Origin: Nostoc carneum NIES-2107
GTDB lineage: Bacteria > Cyanobacteriota > Cyanobacteriia > Cyanobacteriales > Nostocaceae
Assembly (NCBI GenBank): GCA_002368155.1
Contig: AP018180.1
Location: forward strand, 1,955,947 to 2,019,946
Reading direction: 5' to 3'
DNA length: 64,000 nt
The notes under the pieces: model-generated
The model's database searches: none
Told to the model about the DNA's origin: nothing
Seen by the model: the letters and a program-made list of their open reading frames with translations, nothing else
Shown here: positions 26,295-35,797 of the stretch, one piece after another
How the letters are laid out: each line of letters begins with the position of its first letter
How positions within the stretch are numbered: the first letter of the stretch is position 1
Translations under genes and position numbers: made by a program

Positions 26295-26336
26295 ACCCCG
26301 GAGTAAGGATATCGCTCTGGGGTTTTAAAATTTTTA
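26295..26336 (+). terminator. intrinsic terminator after the tRNA-like RNAs
   Basis: ACCCCGGAG (26295-26303) pairs with CTCTGGGGT (26315-26323), 9 bp with one G-U, followed by TTTTAAAATTTTT. Confidence 0.75.
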
Positions 26337-27012
26337 CTTCGTCGCTTGGCTTTGTTGCATAAAAGAAAAAAGACACACCAATCCGCTATTGGAATTGAAA
26401 TTAGCCATCCACTTTACAAGTGTCCGGCTTGCTTAACTGGATCATGCGATCAAGTGCCGCACATTGGAGGAATAACTCGACGGCTTGATTGTCAAAAAAG
26501 TGTCGTCGTAACTTGCCGCCAAAAATGATCTTGAGCCGAAACATAGCAATTTCGGACAAAGAACGCCAAGCTTACGTCCCAATTGGTTGATTTGTCGCAG
26601 ATTCTCATTTCTAGGATGCGGTTGAGCAAGGATTGTGTGGGTGTTGTTGAAATTTGGCATTGCTACTAGGAACAAAGCGTAGACTAAGAGTTAGCAAAAC
26701 TGAATGCTCAATTAATAGATTTATAGGCAGAGAGCGATTACTCTCTGCAATCCTATTCATACTTTGGTAGTGCTTGCTACTTGTTATTGAGACAACAAAA
26801 AGCAACACTAATCAAGTGAAATCTGCAAAGACTCTCAAGAATGGTGATTTTCGACATAGTAACAGTTTAATACTCTACTTAACCGCAGTGGGCGATGTTA
26901 ATGCGGTGATAGAGAATAGCGTAGTTTAGTGCCGCAAGCAGAATAAACAGAAGCTTGTAAGAATGGAAATAGACTACTGAGGCTGTTATCTATCACGCGA
27001 AAGCAGAAAAAA
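26337..27012. other. intergenic with a probable IS remnant
   Basis: GGCTTTGTTGCATAAAA at about 26348 looks like the terminal repeat of IS6/IS5-like elements. The frames to its right are broken on both strands and I cannot identify a transposase, so this is at best a decayed insertion. No gene is supported here. HIP1 sites are absent from this stretch. Confidence 0.3.
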
Positions 27013-28179
27013 ATGGCTTTTTATCATGAATTTCAGCGTTATCGGAGCTTGCACCCAGCACAGATGCTCCAAGGTCTGGTTGGTTCCATTTTGCTGCACT
27101 CTATTTTATTGATGGGGAGCATATATTGGCTCAGAGCTTTTGTGCCTAAGCCTCAGCAAGAGATTCCAATTGAGGTAGTTGAAGTTTCTCCCAATGAAAC
27201 AACCATCCCTCCAAAAACCTCATTTCGGGCCACTAAAAATTCAATTGCGGGTGGTAAAGCTTCACCAAAAAGACCTATTTCTGCTGTGAAGTCATCTAAT
27301 AGAGTGGCACATCAAACTTCTGTTCATAGTCCAAAGGAGTTAACAGCCTTATCTCCCCTCAAAGTATTCCAACCAGCACCAAAGCAGCAGCAACGCCAAT
27401 CACCAAATCTATCTCCTCAACAACCCAAAGCGCGAACAACAAAGTTCGCATCTCCAACTATACCAGTAGCACCCAAGCCTCAAAAAATCGCAGTCGCGCC
27501 GATTACACCAGCAGCGCCCAAAGTTGAGCCAACAGTCCTCAAAAGTGCAACCATACCAGTAGCACCCAAGCCTAAAAAAATTGCATTAGCACCGACTACA
27601 CAACAGCCAGTCTTAACCAGAAAAACAGCGCTTCCAAATGCCATTACATCACCAGTACCCAATCCTCAGAACTTAGGACTGTCGGGAACTAGATTAAGTG
27701 GGCGAACACCATCTCAAGGGATGCCTTCTCATTACACAGGTGCAGCAAGCTTGCTGGGTGGTACTTTGAGTGTATCTAGTCGAAATTTTAGCGGTAATAA
27801 TCTGGCAGCCTTACCTAATTCTAACCGCGATCGCCTTGCTCCTTCTGGTATTGATGCCCAAAGTCAAGACATAGATATTACCTCTTACTTAAACCAATTA
27901 CAGCAACAAGTGAAGCAGCAGTGGCTACCAGGACTAAGCCAGTCTTCCCGGCGAACGGTAATTAACTTCAGTATTAACCGTTCCGGTCAACTGAGCAATC
28001 TCCAGCTTGCACAAACTTCTGGATTTAGCGTCACTGATCAAGCAGCGCTCAATGCTATACAGCGAGCAGCGCCCTTTGCACCTTTGCCTACAGGATATCC
28101 CAACAAATATATCCATATTCAATTTACATTTGATATTACTGTTGATGGGGAACTAAATTTATCGGGGGATGGTGGTTAA
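27013..28179 (+). CDS. TonB-like energy-transducing protein
   Basis: 388 residues. One N-terminal membrane anchor (LVGSILLHSILLMGSIYWL, about 20-40), a long Pro/Lys-rich linker with repeats of IPVAPKP and APITPAAPK, and a C-terminal TonB domain (LNQLQQQVKQQWLPGL, FSINRSGQLSNLQLAQTSG, AALNAIQRAAPFAPLP). TonB couples inner-membrane proton force to outer-membrane receptors. No ExbB/ExbD or receptor gene is next to it. The TonB domain has the YP-like end GYPNKYIHIQFTF. Confidence 0.85.
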   Translation: MAFYHEFQRYRSLHPAQMLQGLVGSILLHSILLMGSIYWLRAFVPKPQQEIPIEVVEVSPNETTIPPKTSFRATKNSIAGGKASPKRPISAVKSSNRVAHQTSVHSPKELTALSPLKVFQPAPKQQQRQSPNLSPQQPKARTTKFASPTIPVAPKPQKIAVAPITPAAPKVEPTVLKSATIPVAPKPKKIALAPTTQQPVLTRKTALPNAITSPVPNPQNLGLSGTRLSGRTPSQGMPSHYTGAASLLGGTLSVSSRNFSGNNLAALPNSNRDRLAPSGIDAQSQDIDITSYLNQLQQQVKQQWLPGLSQSSRRTVINFSINRSGQLSNLQLAQTSGFSVTDQAALNAIQRAAPFAPLPTGYPNKYIHIQFTFDITVDGELNLSGDGG

Positions 28180-28280
28180 CAACAGTTATACCTAATAGAT
28201 GAAGTTCATCGAAAATAAAAGTCCAGCAGCTAAAGTAGATGGGGTTTAGGGAAAACTCATCCTACCTGCAAAATCATAGA

Positions 28281-28637
28281 ATGAAAAAGAAACTGAGAAG
28301 AATTCTTATCAATGGAAACATCTACTTGTGGAGATTTTCTACAAGATATATAAAAACCAATGATATTATAAATCCATACCAATGTTACGATACATTTACT
28401 GCTTATTTAGAAGGATATAAATCAACTCCTTTAAGAATTAATTTTGTGACTTATGAAGATCCCTGGTTTGGTGGGCCACTTCGATGTGGAGAAACAAATC
28501 TTCATAGACCAAAATTCGCTTGTGTGTTTATAAAGGAAGCCTTAAAGTATGGTTGGAATCCAGCCAAAGATTGCAAACCCTTGATCATCGAAAAAGGCAA
28601 TGAGTTCTTTACTAAAATGGGATATCAAATTAAGTGA
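28281..28637 (+). CDS. hypothetical protein
   Basis: 118 residues from ATG 28281 (MKKKLRRILINGNIYLW); an ATG at 28239 would add 14. It is basic at the start, then DTFTAYLEGYKSTPLRINFVTYEDPWFGGPLRC. The composition is like a cytosolic enzyme accessory, with no family recognised. Its stop overlaps a GTG of a small ORF (GTGA), so the two may be a pair. Confidence 0.5.
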   Translation: MKKKLRRILINGNIYLWRFSTRYIKTNDIINPYQCYDTFTAYLEGYKSTPLRINFVTYEDPWFGGPLRCGETNLHRPKFACVFIKEALKYGWNPAKDCKPLIIEKGNEFFTKMGYQIK

Positions 28638-28783
28638 TTATCGCATTCTCAGTAACTTTCACCTTTGAGATTGAACAAGCTTGTGCGATCGCTCGTGATC
28701 GACAAATTGTAGGTTACCCATTCGATAGTTGTACTCTACTTACACTTTGTACAGAAAAACAACTGGAGTTTGGGAGAAAATGA
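28634..28783 (+). CDS. possible small protein coupled to the gene before it
   Basis: 49 residues from GTG 28634, overlapping the upstream stop as GTGA. The sequence (VIIAFSVTFTFEIEQACAIARDRQ... LLTLCTEKQLEFGRK) is a plausible helical protein. It could be a remnant. Weak support beyond the overlap. Confidence 0.3.
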   Translation: MIIAFSVTFTFEIEQACAIARDRQIVGYPFDSCTLLTLCTEKQLEFGRK

Positions 28784-28813
28784 TTTTTTAAACAACCATT
28801 GTAAGGTTAGACT

Positions 28814-29209
28814 ATGTCAGACTTCAGTAGTGAACCGATACCTGAATTAAAAAATCCTCAAGAAATTTTTCAAAGTGGTGACTTAACCTTGAGAATTGAG
28901 GGAGAAATAGTGCCTATAGTTGATGTCCATCTAGAGCAACAACAATCGATTTACTTTGAACACCATATTTTGCTATGGAAGCACCCTCATGTTCGCCTTG
29001 GTGTTAAAGGTCTTAAAGGCGCAGCGAAGCGTTTTTTTGCGGGACTGCAAATATTCATCAGTGAAGCACATGGGCCGGGAAACATCGCGTTCTCTCGTGA
29101 AGCACCAGGACAGATTGTAGTGTTGCGATTAGAACCAGGACAGACAGTGGACGTGCGCGAACATCAGTTTCTGCTGGCTACTAGTAATATTGAGTACGTG
29201 TTGTACTAG
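28814..29209 (+). CDS. AIM24-family protein, short form or truncated
   Basis: 131 residues. The pattern FQSGDLTLRIEGE, VRLGVKGLKGAAKRFFAGLQIFISEAHGPGNIAFSR split by short gaps, and LEPGQTVDVREHQFLLATS is that of AIM24/TIGR00266 beta-sandwich proteins. These are usually 220 residues or longer; this one ends at NIEYVLY, where others continue. It is probably truncated by decay or deletion. The role of the family in bacteria is unknown. Confidence 0.65.
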   Translation: MSDFSSEPIPELKNPQEIFQSGDLTLRIEGEIVPIVDVHLEQQQSIYFEHHILLWKHPHVRLGVKGLKGAAKRFFAGLQIFISEAHGPGNIAFSREAPGQIVVLRLEPGQTVDVREHQFLLATSNIEYVLY

Positions 29210-29314
29210 TTCCAAATTTGAAAGCGGTGCTTGGTTATGTTATCGCCATGATATGAGATTTAGGTCGTCGCTCCTCCTGAGAGTTATTTACCATTGGCAG
29301 GTCTGCTGATTGCG

Positions 29315-30406
29315 TTAATTGAATTGCCAGATATGGATAACGCTGTCCTCATTGCTACTAACAAGAAGCTTTCCATCCGGGCTAATAGCAACTCTTAAAA
29401 CAGAACTAGAACCATCTTCAAAGGTGCCTAGCAATTTTAGAGTGTCTAGGCTCCATAGTTTAATAGTGCCATCATCATTACCGCACACAAGAATTTTTCC
29501 GTCTGGGCTAATGGTCAGGGATTGAACTGAACTAAAATTGTCAGAAAAATCATGCAAAAGTTTCCCAGTTTGAAGATTCCATAATTTTAGGGTACTAATT
29601 GAACGATTTCGAGAAACTAGCTGACCAAAACTGCCACTAACGAGCTTTTTACTATCTTTCGTAATGGCAATAGCATCAACTGGGGTCTTGTGTCCTTGAA
29701 GGGTATAGCGTATTTTGCGATTTTTTAAATCAATCAGCTTAATTGTGTTGTCATCACTGCCACTACTACTAACAAGGGTTTGCATATCGGGACTAATTGC
29801 CACATTACTCACATAAGCTGAATGTGCAGCAATAGTATTAAGTTGCTTTCGAGTATGTAAATCCCAAAGCTTGATTGTATGATCATCGCTGCCACTGGCA
29901 ATCAATCTGCCATCAGGACTAATAGCAACGGTTTCTACTGGTAATGTATGTCCGCCGTCAACGCGAAGCATCTTCAAGGTGCGTAAATCCCAAATCTTCA
30001 TTGTTGGGCTGGTTATTCCACCACTAACAACAAGCTTTCCATCTGGACTAATGGCAATTGAGGTAACGCCGTCTGACTGAGCATTTATACTACGCAGCAA
30101 CTTTCCTGTATGTATATTCCAGAATTTAATAGTATCGTCCCTACCCCCACTAATCAGGGTTTGTCCATCTGGACTAATCACAATTGCTGGCACCCCAAAA
30201 GTTACTTTTTGATGACCAGTCAGCGTGTGAAGTAGTTGAAGATGGGGTTCTTTAATGGGGGAATTTGAACTAGAAGGATGTACATAAATGATAGTGAGAG
30301 TAAGTGTTAATACAATAGCTAAGGCTTTATTTACTTTTTTTCGATTTAATAAAATTTTTGGGTATTTACTAGATAACAGTTTTTGTATAAATTGAGTTTT
30401 TATCAT
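29315..30406 (-). CDS. WD40-repeat protein with N-terminal membrane anchor
   Basis: 363 residues from ATG 30406 (MIKTQFIQKLL); an earlier ATG at 30481 adds 25. A hydrophobic anchor or signal (ALAIVLTLTLTIIYVHP) is followed by about seven WD repeats, each with the S-P-D-G-(K/R/Q)-x-(L/I) turn (VVISPDGQTLISGGRDDTIKFW and relatives). This makes one beta propeller, probably facing the periplasm. Such proteins are protein-protein scaffolds and are common in Nostoc. No effector domain is fused. Confidence 0.85.
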   Translation of the reverse strand: MIKTQFIQKLLSSKYPKILLNRKKVNKALAIVLTLTLTIIYVHPSSSNSPIKEPHLQLLHTLTGHQKVTFGVPAIVISPDGQTLISGGRDDTIKFWNIHTGKLLRSINAQSDGVTSIAISPDGKLVVSGGITSPTMKIWDLRTLKMLRVDGGHTLPVETVAISPDGRLIASGSDDHTIKLWDLHTRKQLNTIAAHSAYVSNVAISPDMQTLVSSSGSDDNTIKLIDLKNRKIRYTLQGHKTPVDAIAITKDSKKLVSGSFGQLVSRNRSISTLKLWNLQTGKLLHDFSDNFSSVQSLTISPDGKILVCGNDDGTIKLWSLDTLKLLGTFEDGSSSVLRVAISPDGKLLVSSNEDSVIHIWQFN

Positions 30407-30481
30407 AGATGCATTACCAAGAATATCCAGTGCAAGATATTCAATGATACTCTTTGAGATGCAATTGTTTGAGCGTATCAT

Positions 30482-30799
30482 TCAATGCACGATTGCACTT
30501 TTTTCCTCTAAGAATTTTAGAGGCGATGCCTGTGGCGGTAAACTACGCTCTATTCCCCATCCTTAAAAATCTGTATTGATGGATATTCCTCCATTATCCG
30601 CCAGTAATAGCTTTTGGGCAGTGACTGCACTTTACCACCGCAACGATAAATAAAGAGAGTGATAGCGTTCCTCGCACTGGGGAAGGCGATCGCATTTTTA
30701 CCTCAGCCAACAAAATAGTAACCAAAATCTGTATATGTACTAAGATGCTCTCGGGAGCTATTTATCCTTTCTTCAGCAGAATTATTGCCAAATTTCACT
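30482..30799. repeat. intergenic with CCTCTAAGAATTTTAGAGG palindrome
   Basis: The palindrome lies near 30507-30525 after GCACTTTTTT. A related copy follows the GH29 gene near 32130, and TTCTTAGAGGA versions occur near 52650, 52714 and 54071. This is a dispersed small repeat of the nifH element and its host. No gene is seen. Confidence 0.55.
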
Positions 30800-32056
30800 A
30801 TGACAAATAATTGGTTTAATACAGCTCGATTAGGGATGTTTATTCATTGGGGACATAGTTCTCAGCAAGGATGTGAGTTATCTTGGCCGTTAGCTGGGGG
30901 TGTATTCAGCCTGCCTTTTTGCAAAGATATGCCCGTTGAGAAATATCACTCCACAGCTAACACTTTCAATCCGCAGGAATACAATCCTCAAGAATGGGCA
31001 GATTTAGCAAAAAGTTTAGGAATGCAGTATGCCATATTAACAGCCAAGCATCATGATGGTTTTGCCCTATTCCATACCCAACAATCAGACTTTTCAATTG
31101 CATCTACACCTTATAAAAAAGATATTGTACGCGAATTTATCGCAGCGATGCGTTCTGTGGGATTGCGTATTGGTCTTTATTTTTCACTCTCAGACTGGCA
31201 TCATCCTGACTATCCAGCTTGGAGAGAGGTAGATAAACCTTATCGCTTTGACCAACTACCTCAACCTACACCACAACAGTGGGAGCGATATATTCAGTTT
31301 TTGTTCAATCAGATACGCGAATTGTTGACTAACTACGGTCAAATTGACATCATTTGGTTTGATGGCAGTTGGGAACGCACTCCAGAGCAATGGCAAGCTC
31401 AAAAATTAGCAAACATGATTCGTGATTTACAACCTAATATTCTCATCAACGATCGCCTACCTAATTGTGGAGACTTTGAAACTCCTGAGCAGTTTATTCC
31501 GCCTCAACCACCTGCTCATCCTTGGGAAACCTGTCTGAATATTAACGAGAGTTGGGGATATAACAGAGATGATCGCAACTTCAAATCTTCTCGTCAATTA
31601 ATTCATACAATATGCGAAGTAGCAGGCAAAGGAGGCAATCTTTTGCTTAATGTTAGTCCAATGGGTGATGGAAACATCCCTCCTGAGCAGTTAGAACGTC
31701 TCAAAGATATAGCAGATTGGATGTCTAGCCACGATGAAAGTATACTTGACACAACCCCAGGATTAGAACCGTGGCAATTTTATGGCCCCTCAACTCGTAA
31801 GGACAATCGCATTTATCTACACCTATTAATGAAACCTTACGAAACAATATCAGTTAGGGGTATACCAATCAAACGAGTAAAATCGGTGTTTGTGCTTGCT
31901 GATGGCACAGCACTAACCTACACAAGTCGTTGTGCAATTATCGATTCTATATTCAATTCTAATCCTTTAGGAGAATTAACAATTGATGTACCTGAATCAG
32001 TAATTAATCAATACGTTACAGTGATTTGTATTGATATTGATTCCCAGATTAATTAA
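30800..32056 (+). CDS. GH29 alpha-L-fucosidase-like glycosidase
   Basis: 418 residues from ATG 30800. GH29 marks are present: RLGMFIHWGHSS, FNPQEWADLAKSLGMQY-type helix, AILTAKHHDGF, LYFSLSDWHHPDYPAW and the nucleophile region DIIWFDGSWE (Asp). Also WGYNRDD and GGNLLLNVSPMGDG. It lacks a signal peptide, so it is cytosolic. It hydrolyses terminal alpha-L-fucosides. No fucose pathway gene is beside it. Confidence 0.88.
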   Translation: MTNNWFNTARLGMFIHWGHSSQQGCELSWPLAGGVFSLPFCKDMPVEKYHSTANTFNPQEYNPQEWADLAKSLGMQYAILTAKHHDGFALFHTQQSDFSIASTPYKKDIVREFIAAMRSVGLRIGLYFSLSDWHHPDYPAWREVDKPYRFDQLPQPTPQQWERYIQFLFNQIRELLTNYGQIDIIWFDGSWERTPEQWQAQKLANMIRDLQPNILINDRLPNCGDFETPEQFIPPQPPAHPWETCLNINESWGYNRDDRNFKSSRQLIHTICEVAGKGGNLLLNVSPMGDGNIPPEQLERLKDIADWMSSHDESILDTTPGLEPWQFYGPSTRKDNRIYLHLLMKPYETISVRGIPIKRVKSVFVLADGTALTYTSRCAIIDSIFNSNPLGELTIDVPESVINQYVTVICIDIDSQIN

Positions 32057-32218
32057 TATAACTTAACTAACATTAGTTGGTTGAGGACTTATTCAATAGA
32101 TGCGTCGCCTTTGTTCGTACACTGCACTTTTTTCCTCTAAGAATTTTTTAGGAGCGATCGCCTATGACAAAACAAAAACCCCACAGGTTAAGTGGGGTTA
32201 GTTGGGGTACGAGAATGA

Positions 32219-32860
32219 TTAAATGCTGTTGGCGTAGTCGTATTTACCACCACGTTCCAGGGCGCGTTTGTAAGCAGGGCGCGCCTGAATGCGTTCAATA
32301 AATTGCTTAATCTTTGGTCGGTTCTCAATTTGTTCAGGAAGCGTAGCGACAATTTCCAAAGGAAAGCTCATTTGGATATCGGCTGCGGTAAATTCTTCGC
32401 CTACAAACCACGTACTCTTACCAAGTTCAGCTTCTATATAGTCAAAGTGAAGCTTGATTTGGGGCGCGATAAATGCATCTTTGGCGCTGCTATCCCCTGT
32501 CCCAAAAAGCTGGAAAACGAGGTTCATTACCAGAGGTGGCATTGCCGATCCTTCGGCATAATGCAACCAATAGGTGTAACGCAGACGTTCTGGTGTACCG
32601 GATTCTGGAATTAGCCGACCATTGCCGTAGCGCTCTACTATGTATTCGATAATAGCTCCTGACTCAGCAACAGTCAGTCCGGCATCTGTAATTACTGGTG
32701 ACTTACCAAGTGGATGAACTTGCCGTAGAGATGCTGGTGCGAGCATCGTCTTGGGGTCGCGTTCGTAGTACTTGATTTCGTATTCGATACCTAATTCTTC
32801 AAGGAGCCAGAGCACGCGCTGCGATCGCGAGTTGTTGAGATGATGGACAATAATCGTCAT
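32219..32860 (-). CDS. glutathione S-transferase
   Basis: 213 residues. The N-terminal thioredoxin-like domain has HHLNNSRSQRVLWLLEELG (catalytic Ser/Asn region), the cis-Pro in GKSPVITD and the glutathione-binding AESGAIIEYI. A helical C-terminal domain has FTAADIQMSFPL. It conjugates or reduces electrophiles with glutathione. Its ATG is 2 bp from the stop of the next upstream gene, so they are co-transcribed. Confidence 0.9.
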   Translation of the reverse strand: MTIIVHHLNNSRSQRVLWLLEELGIEYEIKYYERDPKTMLAPASLRQVHPLGKSPVITDAGLTVAESGAIIEYIVERYGNGRLIPESGTPERLRYTYWLHYAEGSAMPPLVMNLVFQLFGTGDSSAKDAFIAPQIKLHFDYIEAELGKSTWFVGEEFTAADIQMSFPLEIVATLPEQIENRPKIKQFIERIQARPAYKRALERGGKYDYANSI

Positions 32861-32862
32861 AG

Positions 32863-33354
32863 CTAGTTTCTACCTCGCTGTTGCATTTCTTGTTGGCGCA
32901 TGGGCATAGCGTCTATTTGCTCAAAAATTGCTGTGGCTGCGACTGGTGTAGCTTCCTGGCGCTTAACACCACCATCTTTACCTACCAAAATGACGCGGAA
33001 ATTATCTTGATCAACGCCAAAGCGCGATCGCAAATTAGCCGCAGAAGATTCATCTATTAATTGTCCATTGGCATAGCTTTTATCTGTTGCCAAAACCTGA
33101 ACCAGAACTAAATCCCTATCTGTAAAACCGTTTTGTTGCTGGTCAAATAACTGCATCTGGTGCTGATAGCTATGGTTATCAACGGAAGGCGAAAAGATTA
33201 TTAGTACGCGGTTTTGCCATTTTTGGGAATTGAGGTTAAATAAAGACATTTTGATAGCTTGATTGCTTGAAAGCAGGGTATTACCAGCAATGCTGACTGG
33301 CAACAGAATAGACCATGCGGTGAGAGTAAGGGCAATTAATACTGACTTATTCAC
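32863..33354 (-). CDS. DUF4174 periplasmic protein
   Basis: 163 residues. Signal peptide (LIALTLTAWSILLPVSIAG), then the DUF4174 pattern: QNRVLIIFSPSVDN, a QMQLFDQQQNGFTDRDL helix, and FRVILVGKDGGVK. The fold is thioredoxin-like but without a CxxC, so a redox function is not clear. It is 2 bp upstream of the GST gene in the same operon. Confidence 0.75.
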   Translation of the reverse strand: MNKSVLIALTLTAWSILLPVSIAGNTLLSSNQAIKMSLFNLNSQKWQNRVLIIFSPSVDNHSYQHQMQLFDQQQNGFTDRDLVLVQVLATDKSYANGQLIDESSAANLRSRFGVDQDNFRVILVGKDGGVKRQEATPVAATAIFEQIDAMPMRQQEMQQRGRN

Positions 33355-33673
33355 GATGGAATTGTTATCTTATACCATCATCTCAAGTTATCATCAGTTT
33401 CCTTATGATTCCTCTATCTGGCGGTTTGTTTTGGGTATTAGTTGAGGTAAGTTAATTACATCAACGAGGTGATGTAATGTGAAAAAATTGATACTTTTTT
33501 CAACTGTGCAAAAGGCTTATCGTCAAATAAAATTCTCACAAAATCGATTTCTCAAAATAATATTAGCGCCTACCTAAATACAGGCAAGCGCTATTTTTTA
33601 TATTTAAATTCAGGGAAAATATAGTAAGATGAACTCCCTGATGTTTACTATTAATTGATTAATATTTAATTTC
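33355..33673. terminator. intergenic with a hairpin followed by T run
   Basis: AGCGC...GCGCT with an inner CCT/AGG pair at 33565-33592, then TATTTTTTA. It would end rightward transcripts and perhaps leftward ones from the GlsB-like gene. Nothing else is seen. Confidence 0.45.
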
Positions 33674-33946
33674 TTACATAGCACTGCGGCGATTTAGCAA
33701 GTTCCACAAAAAAATGGCGACGATTGCACCCAGAACTGCTACAAACATACCGGGAATGCTAAGAGTTGAAGCCGCTAAAGTAAAGGTTCCTGTATTGAAG
33801 AATACACCCAAACTGCCACCTACAAAAGCACCAATGATTCCTAGAACAATTGTTCCTAAGATGCCACCACCTTGATGACCGGGATAGATAGCCTTGGCAA
33901 TAGCACCAGCAATTAGACCTAAAACAACCCAAGCAACAATATTCAT
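33674..33946 (-). CDS. GlsB/YeaQ/YmgE-family stress membrane protein
   Basis: 90 residues from ATG 33946 (MNIVAWVVLGLIAGAIAK). Three transmembrane stretches, with the family marks YPGHQGGGILGTIVLGIIGAF and the Gly-rich GGSLGVFF. The transglycosylase-associated family is induced in stress in many bacteria; its function is unknown. A longer upstream start would only add a poorly conserved stretch. Confidence 0.88.
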   Translation of the reverse strand: MNIVAWVVLGLIAGAIAKAIYPGHQGGGILGTIVLGIIGAFVGGSLGVFFNTGTFTLAASTLSIPGMFVAVLGAIVAIFLWNLLNRRSAM

Positions 33947-34265
33947 GGTTTTAATTTGAGCAACGTTTTTTACTGACAAATATACAATAGCAATCCCAGT
34001 AATCATATTTGCTCTACCAACAGAACCAATTATTAATAGCCTTAAGAATGAATTGCTATTACTTCTTGTGATATAGTTCTCAATTAAATCAAGAAAAAAA
34101 CTCCTATTAGGTCTAAAAATAGGAGCCTGTAAATATTGCTTGTAATTGCAGGATACTCATTTCTGATTCTTTTTATCAGTCTACTTGAAGATTAAGCTAA
34201 AGTTAGAAAGCTCAATATTAATTTGATAAGGTAAAGAAGTAAATAGCTTGTAGCTGCTGCGACCA
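33947..34265. terminator. intergenic with leftward terminator-like hairpin
   Basis: CTCCTATT (34101-34108) pairs with AATAGGAG (34118-34125). It is preceded by seven A, so on the minus strand it is a stem followed by a T run. Nothing else is seen. Confidence 0.45.
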
Positions 34266-34643
34266 ATGTTTAAGATTTCATCAATTGCTGGCTTGCTTCC
34301 ATTCGCCACCGTTACAACTACCTTGGCACTGGCAACAATTATTTTCTCTCCATCAAAAACTCTATCACAAACACCAAGCGACGGACGCAACACAGTTCCC
34401 CAGCCTGGTTGCTTATCTGGGTATCCTGATGGCACATATCAAGGTTCGCGCCCAGTTACACGCTATGAATTTGCTGCTGGTTTGAATGCGTGCTTAAATC
34501 AACTAAATCAACTTATTCCCGCTAATAGAGCAGATTTAGCAACGAAAGAAGATTTAGAAATTGTGCTCAAACGACAAAGAGAATTAAATCAACAACTTCG
34601 AGAACTCAACGAGCGAGTTAATACCCCAAGAGATACAAAATAA
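34266..34643 (+). CDS. short secreted SLH-domain protein
   Basis: 125 residues. Signal peptide (LLPFATVTTTLALATIIFS), then one S-layer-homology unit (CLSGYPDGTYQGSRPVTRYE, FAAGLNACLNQLNQL) and a C-terminal coiled coil (LKRQRELNQQLRELNERV). This is the N-terminal layout of cyanobacterial OprB/SomA porins without the barrel. It is either a small peptidoglycan-binding protein or a truncated porin. Confidence 0.7.
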   Translation: MFKISSIAGLLPFATVTTTLALATIIFSPSKTLSQTPSDGRNTVPQPGCLSGYPDGTYQGSRPVTRYEFAAGLNACLNQLNQLIPANRADLATKEDLEIVLKRQRELNQQLRELNERVNTPRDTK

Positions 34644-34691
34644 GAAAGTATTTGATAGCAGTTAGTGTATGCGATCGCTCTATCGCTCCCG

Positions 34692-35132
34692 TTAGTAAGT
34701 TTGTGTTAATTGTTCTATCAGTTGCAGTAGGTTTTTCTCAATTTGTAAGAGAGCTTCCGAGGGAGAAGTTTTATCTATATCATGAACAAGCCAATATTCA
34801 ATAGCATCTACCCATTGCGGAAAACGCTCATTCATCAGTGGTCGGTGTTCAAATTCATCTAGGGCAATGATTTTGGTAGCTGATTGAAAATCAAGCTCAC
34901 TGGCTGCTAGTGGAAACCGTTCATTGTCAGGTAGGTTCACTAAGCGCACAGCTAAAGCATCAAGCGCATATCGAGAAATTGTCCCTACATTTTCTACACC
35001 CCGCTCAAGTGCTAAACCTCGTGAATCAGCCTCCCAATCTAACCCCTGTTTGGTGGCAAACCAATTAAAAAGATGTTCAGCAAAGCGGCTGCGGTAATAA
35101 TTACCAGTACAAAGAAACAAAATTTTATTCAT
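34692..35132 (-). CDS. low-molecular-weight protein phosphatase family
   Basis: 146 residues. The P-loop is right at the N-terminus: ILFLCTGNYYRSRFAE, a C-x5-R motif (Cys9, Arg15). The usual DP pair near the C-terminus is replaced by a DIDKTSP region, which may keep one Asp. It acts as a tyrosine phosphatase or arsenate-reductase-like protein. It stands alone. Confidence 0.8.
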   Translation of the reverse strand: MNKILFLCTGNYYRSRFAEHLFNWFATKQGLDWEADSRGLALERGVENVGTISRYALDALAVRLVNLPDNERFPLAASELDFQSATKIIALDEFEHRPLMNERFPQWVDAIEYWLVHDIDKTSPSEALLQIEKNLLQLIEQLTQTY

Positions 35133-35250
35133 TAAGTTGATTCAGTGATTTTAATTAAGCCTGTGGGCTTTTTACTAGTAAATTGGCTGATTTGCAAGCT
35201 ATATGGGCTACTTTTGCTAGATTATGGGGTACGCTTTCTGTATCAGAGCT

Positions 35251-35655
35251 TCATTGAAAAAACTGCTTGATGTAGTTGAGATATCCTTGTCGCCCACCTT
35301 TGTTAGTCCACAGTTTAATTGAAGATTGAATTCGTTTTAGACAGTCTACGATTTCTGTTAAAGTTTTGGGTGTCATATTTTGGTCAAGCGGTTGGTTAGT
35401 TTCATCTTCAATGGATGTTCGTCCTAACCGTAATTCGCAAATCGCTTTTACTTGTTCGGCTACTTGGGCAGATATTCCTCTAATTGGACGTGATGGTGCT
35501 GAACGACCTTGAGCTTCGGCACTATAAAGACGGGTTAATGATTCAATTGCTGTCATTACCTCAGCATCAATCAAATCAGGTCTATCAAGATAGACTTGTA
35601 TAATTGCAAACTCTATATTTTGTAGAACATCTAAATGTTTATCTTCAACGCTCAT
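35251..35655 (-). CDS. conserved cyanobacterial hypothetical protein
   Basis: 134 residues, all helical by composition (DVLQNIEFAIIQVYLDRPDL, LTEIVDCLKRIQSSIKLW), ending with GGRQGYLNYIKQFF. It has no signal peptide. I recognise it only as of the kind often found near cyanobacterial regulators. It is divergent from the nuclease-like gene. Confidence 0.5.
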   Translation of the reverse strand: MSVEDKHLDVLQNIEFAIIQVYLDRPDLIDAEVMTAIESLTRLYSAEAQGRSAPSRPIRGISAQVAEQVKAICELRLGRTSIEDETNQPLDQNMTPKTLTEIVDCLKRIQSSIKLWTNKGGRQGYLNYIKQFFQ

Positions 35656-35797
35656 AATTAACGCTCTGCCCGTATTTTTAACTATTGTTGGGTATTTCTC
35701 ATTTTATGCTTGTATGCTCGTTTGAAGTGAAAGCATTTGCTGAAGCGCTGAAAGTGAAATAATAAACTAATATGCTCTGCTGCTTGGAGATACAGCG

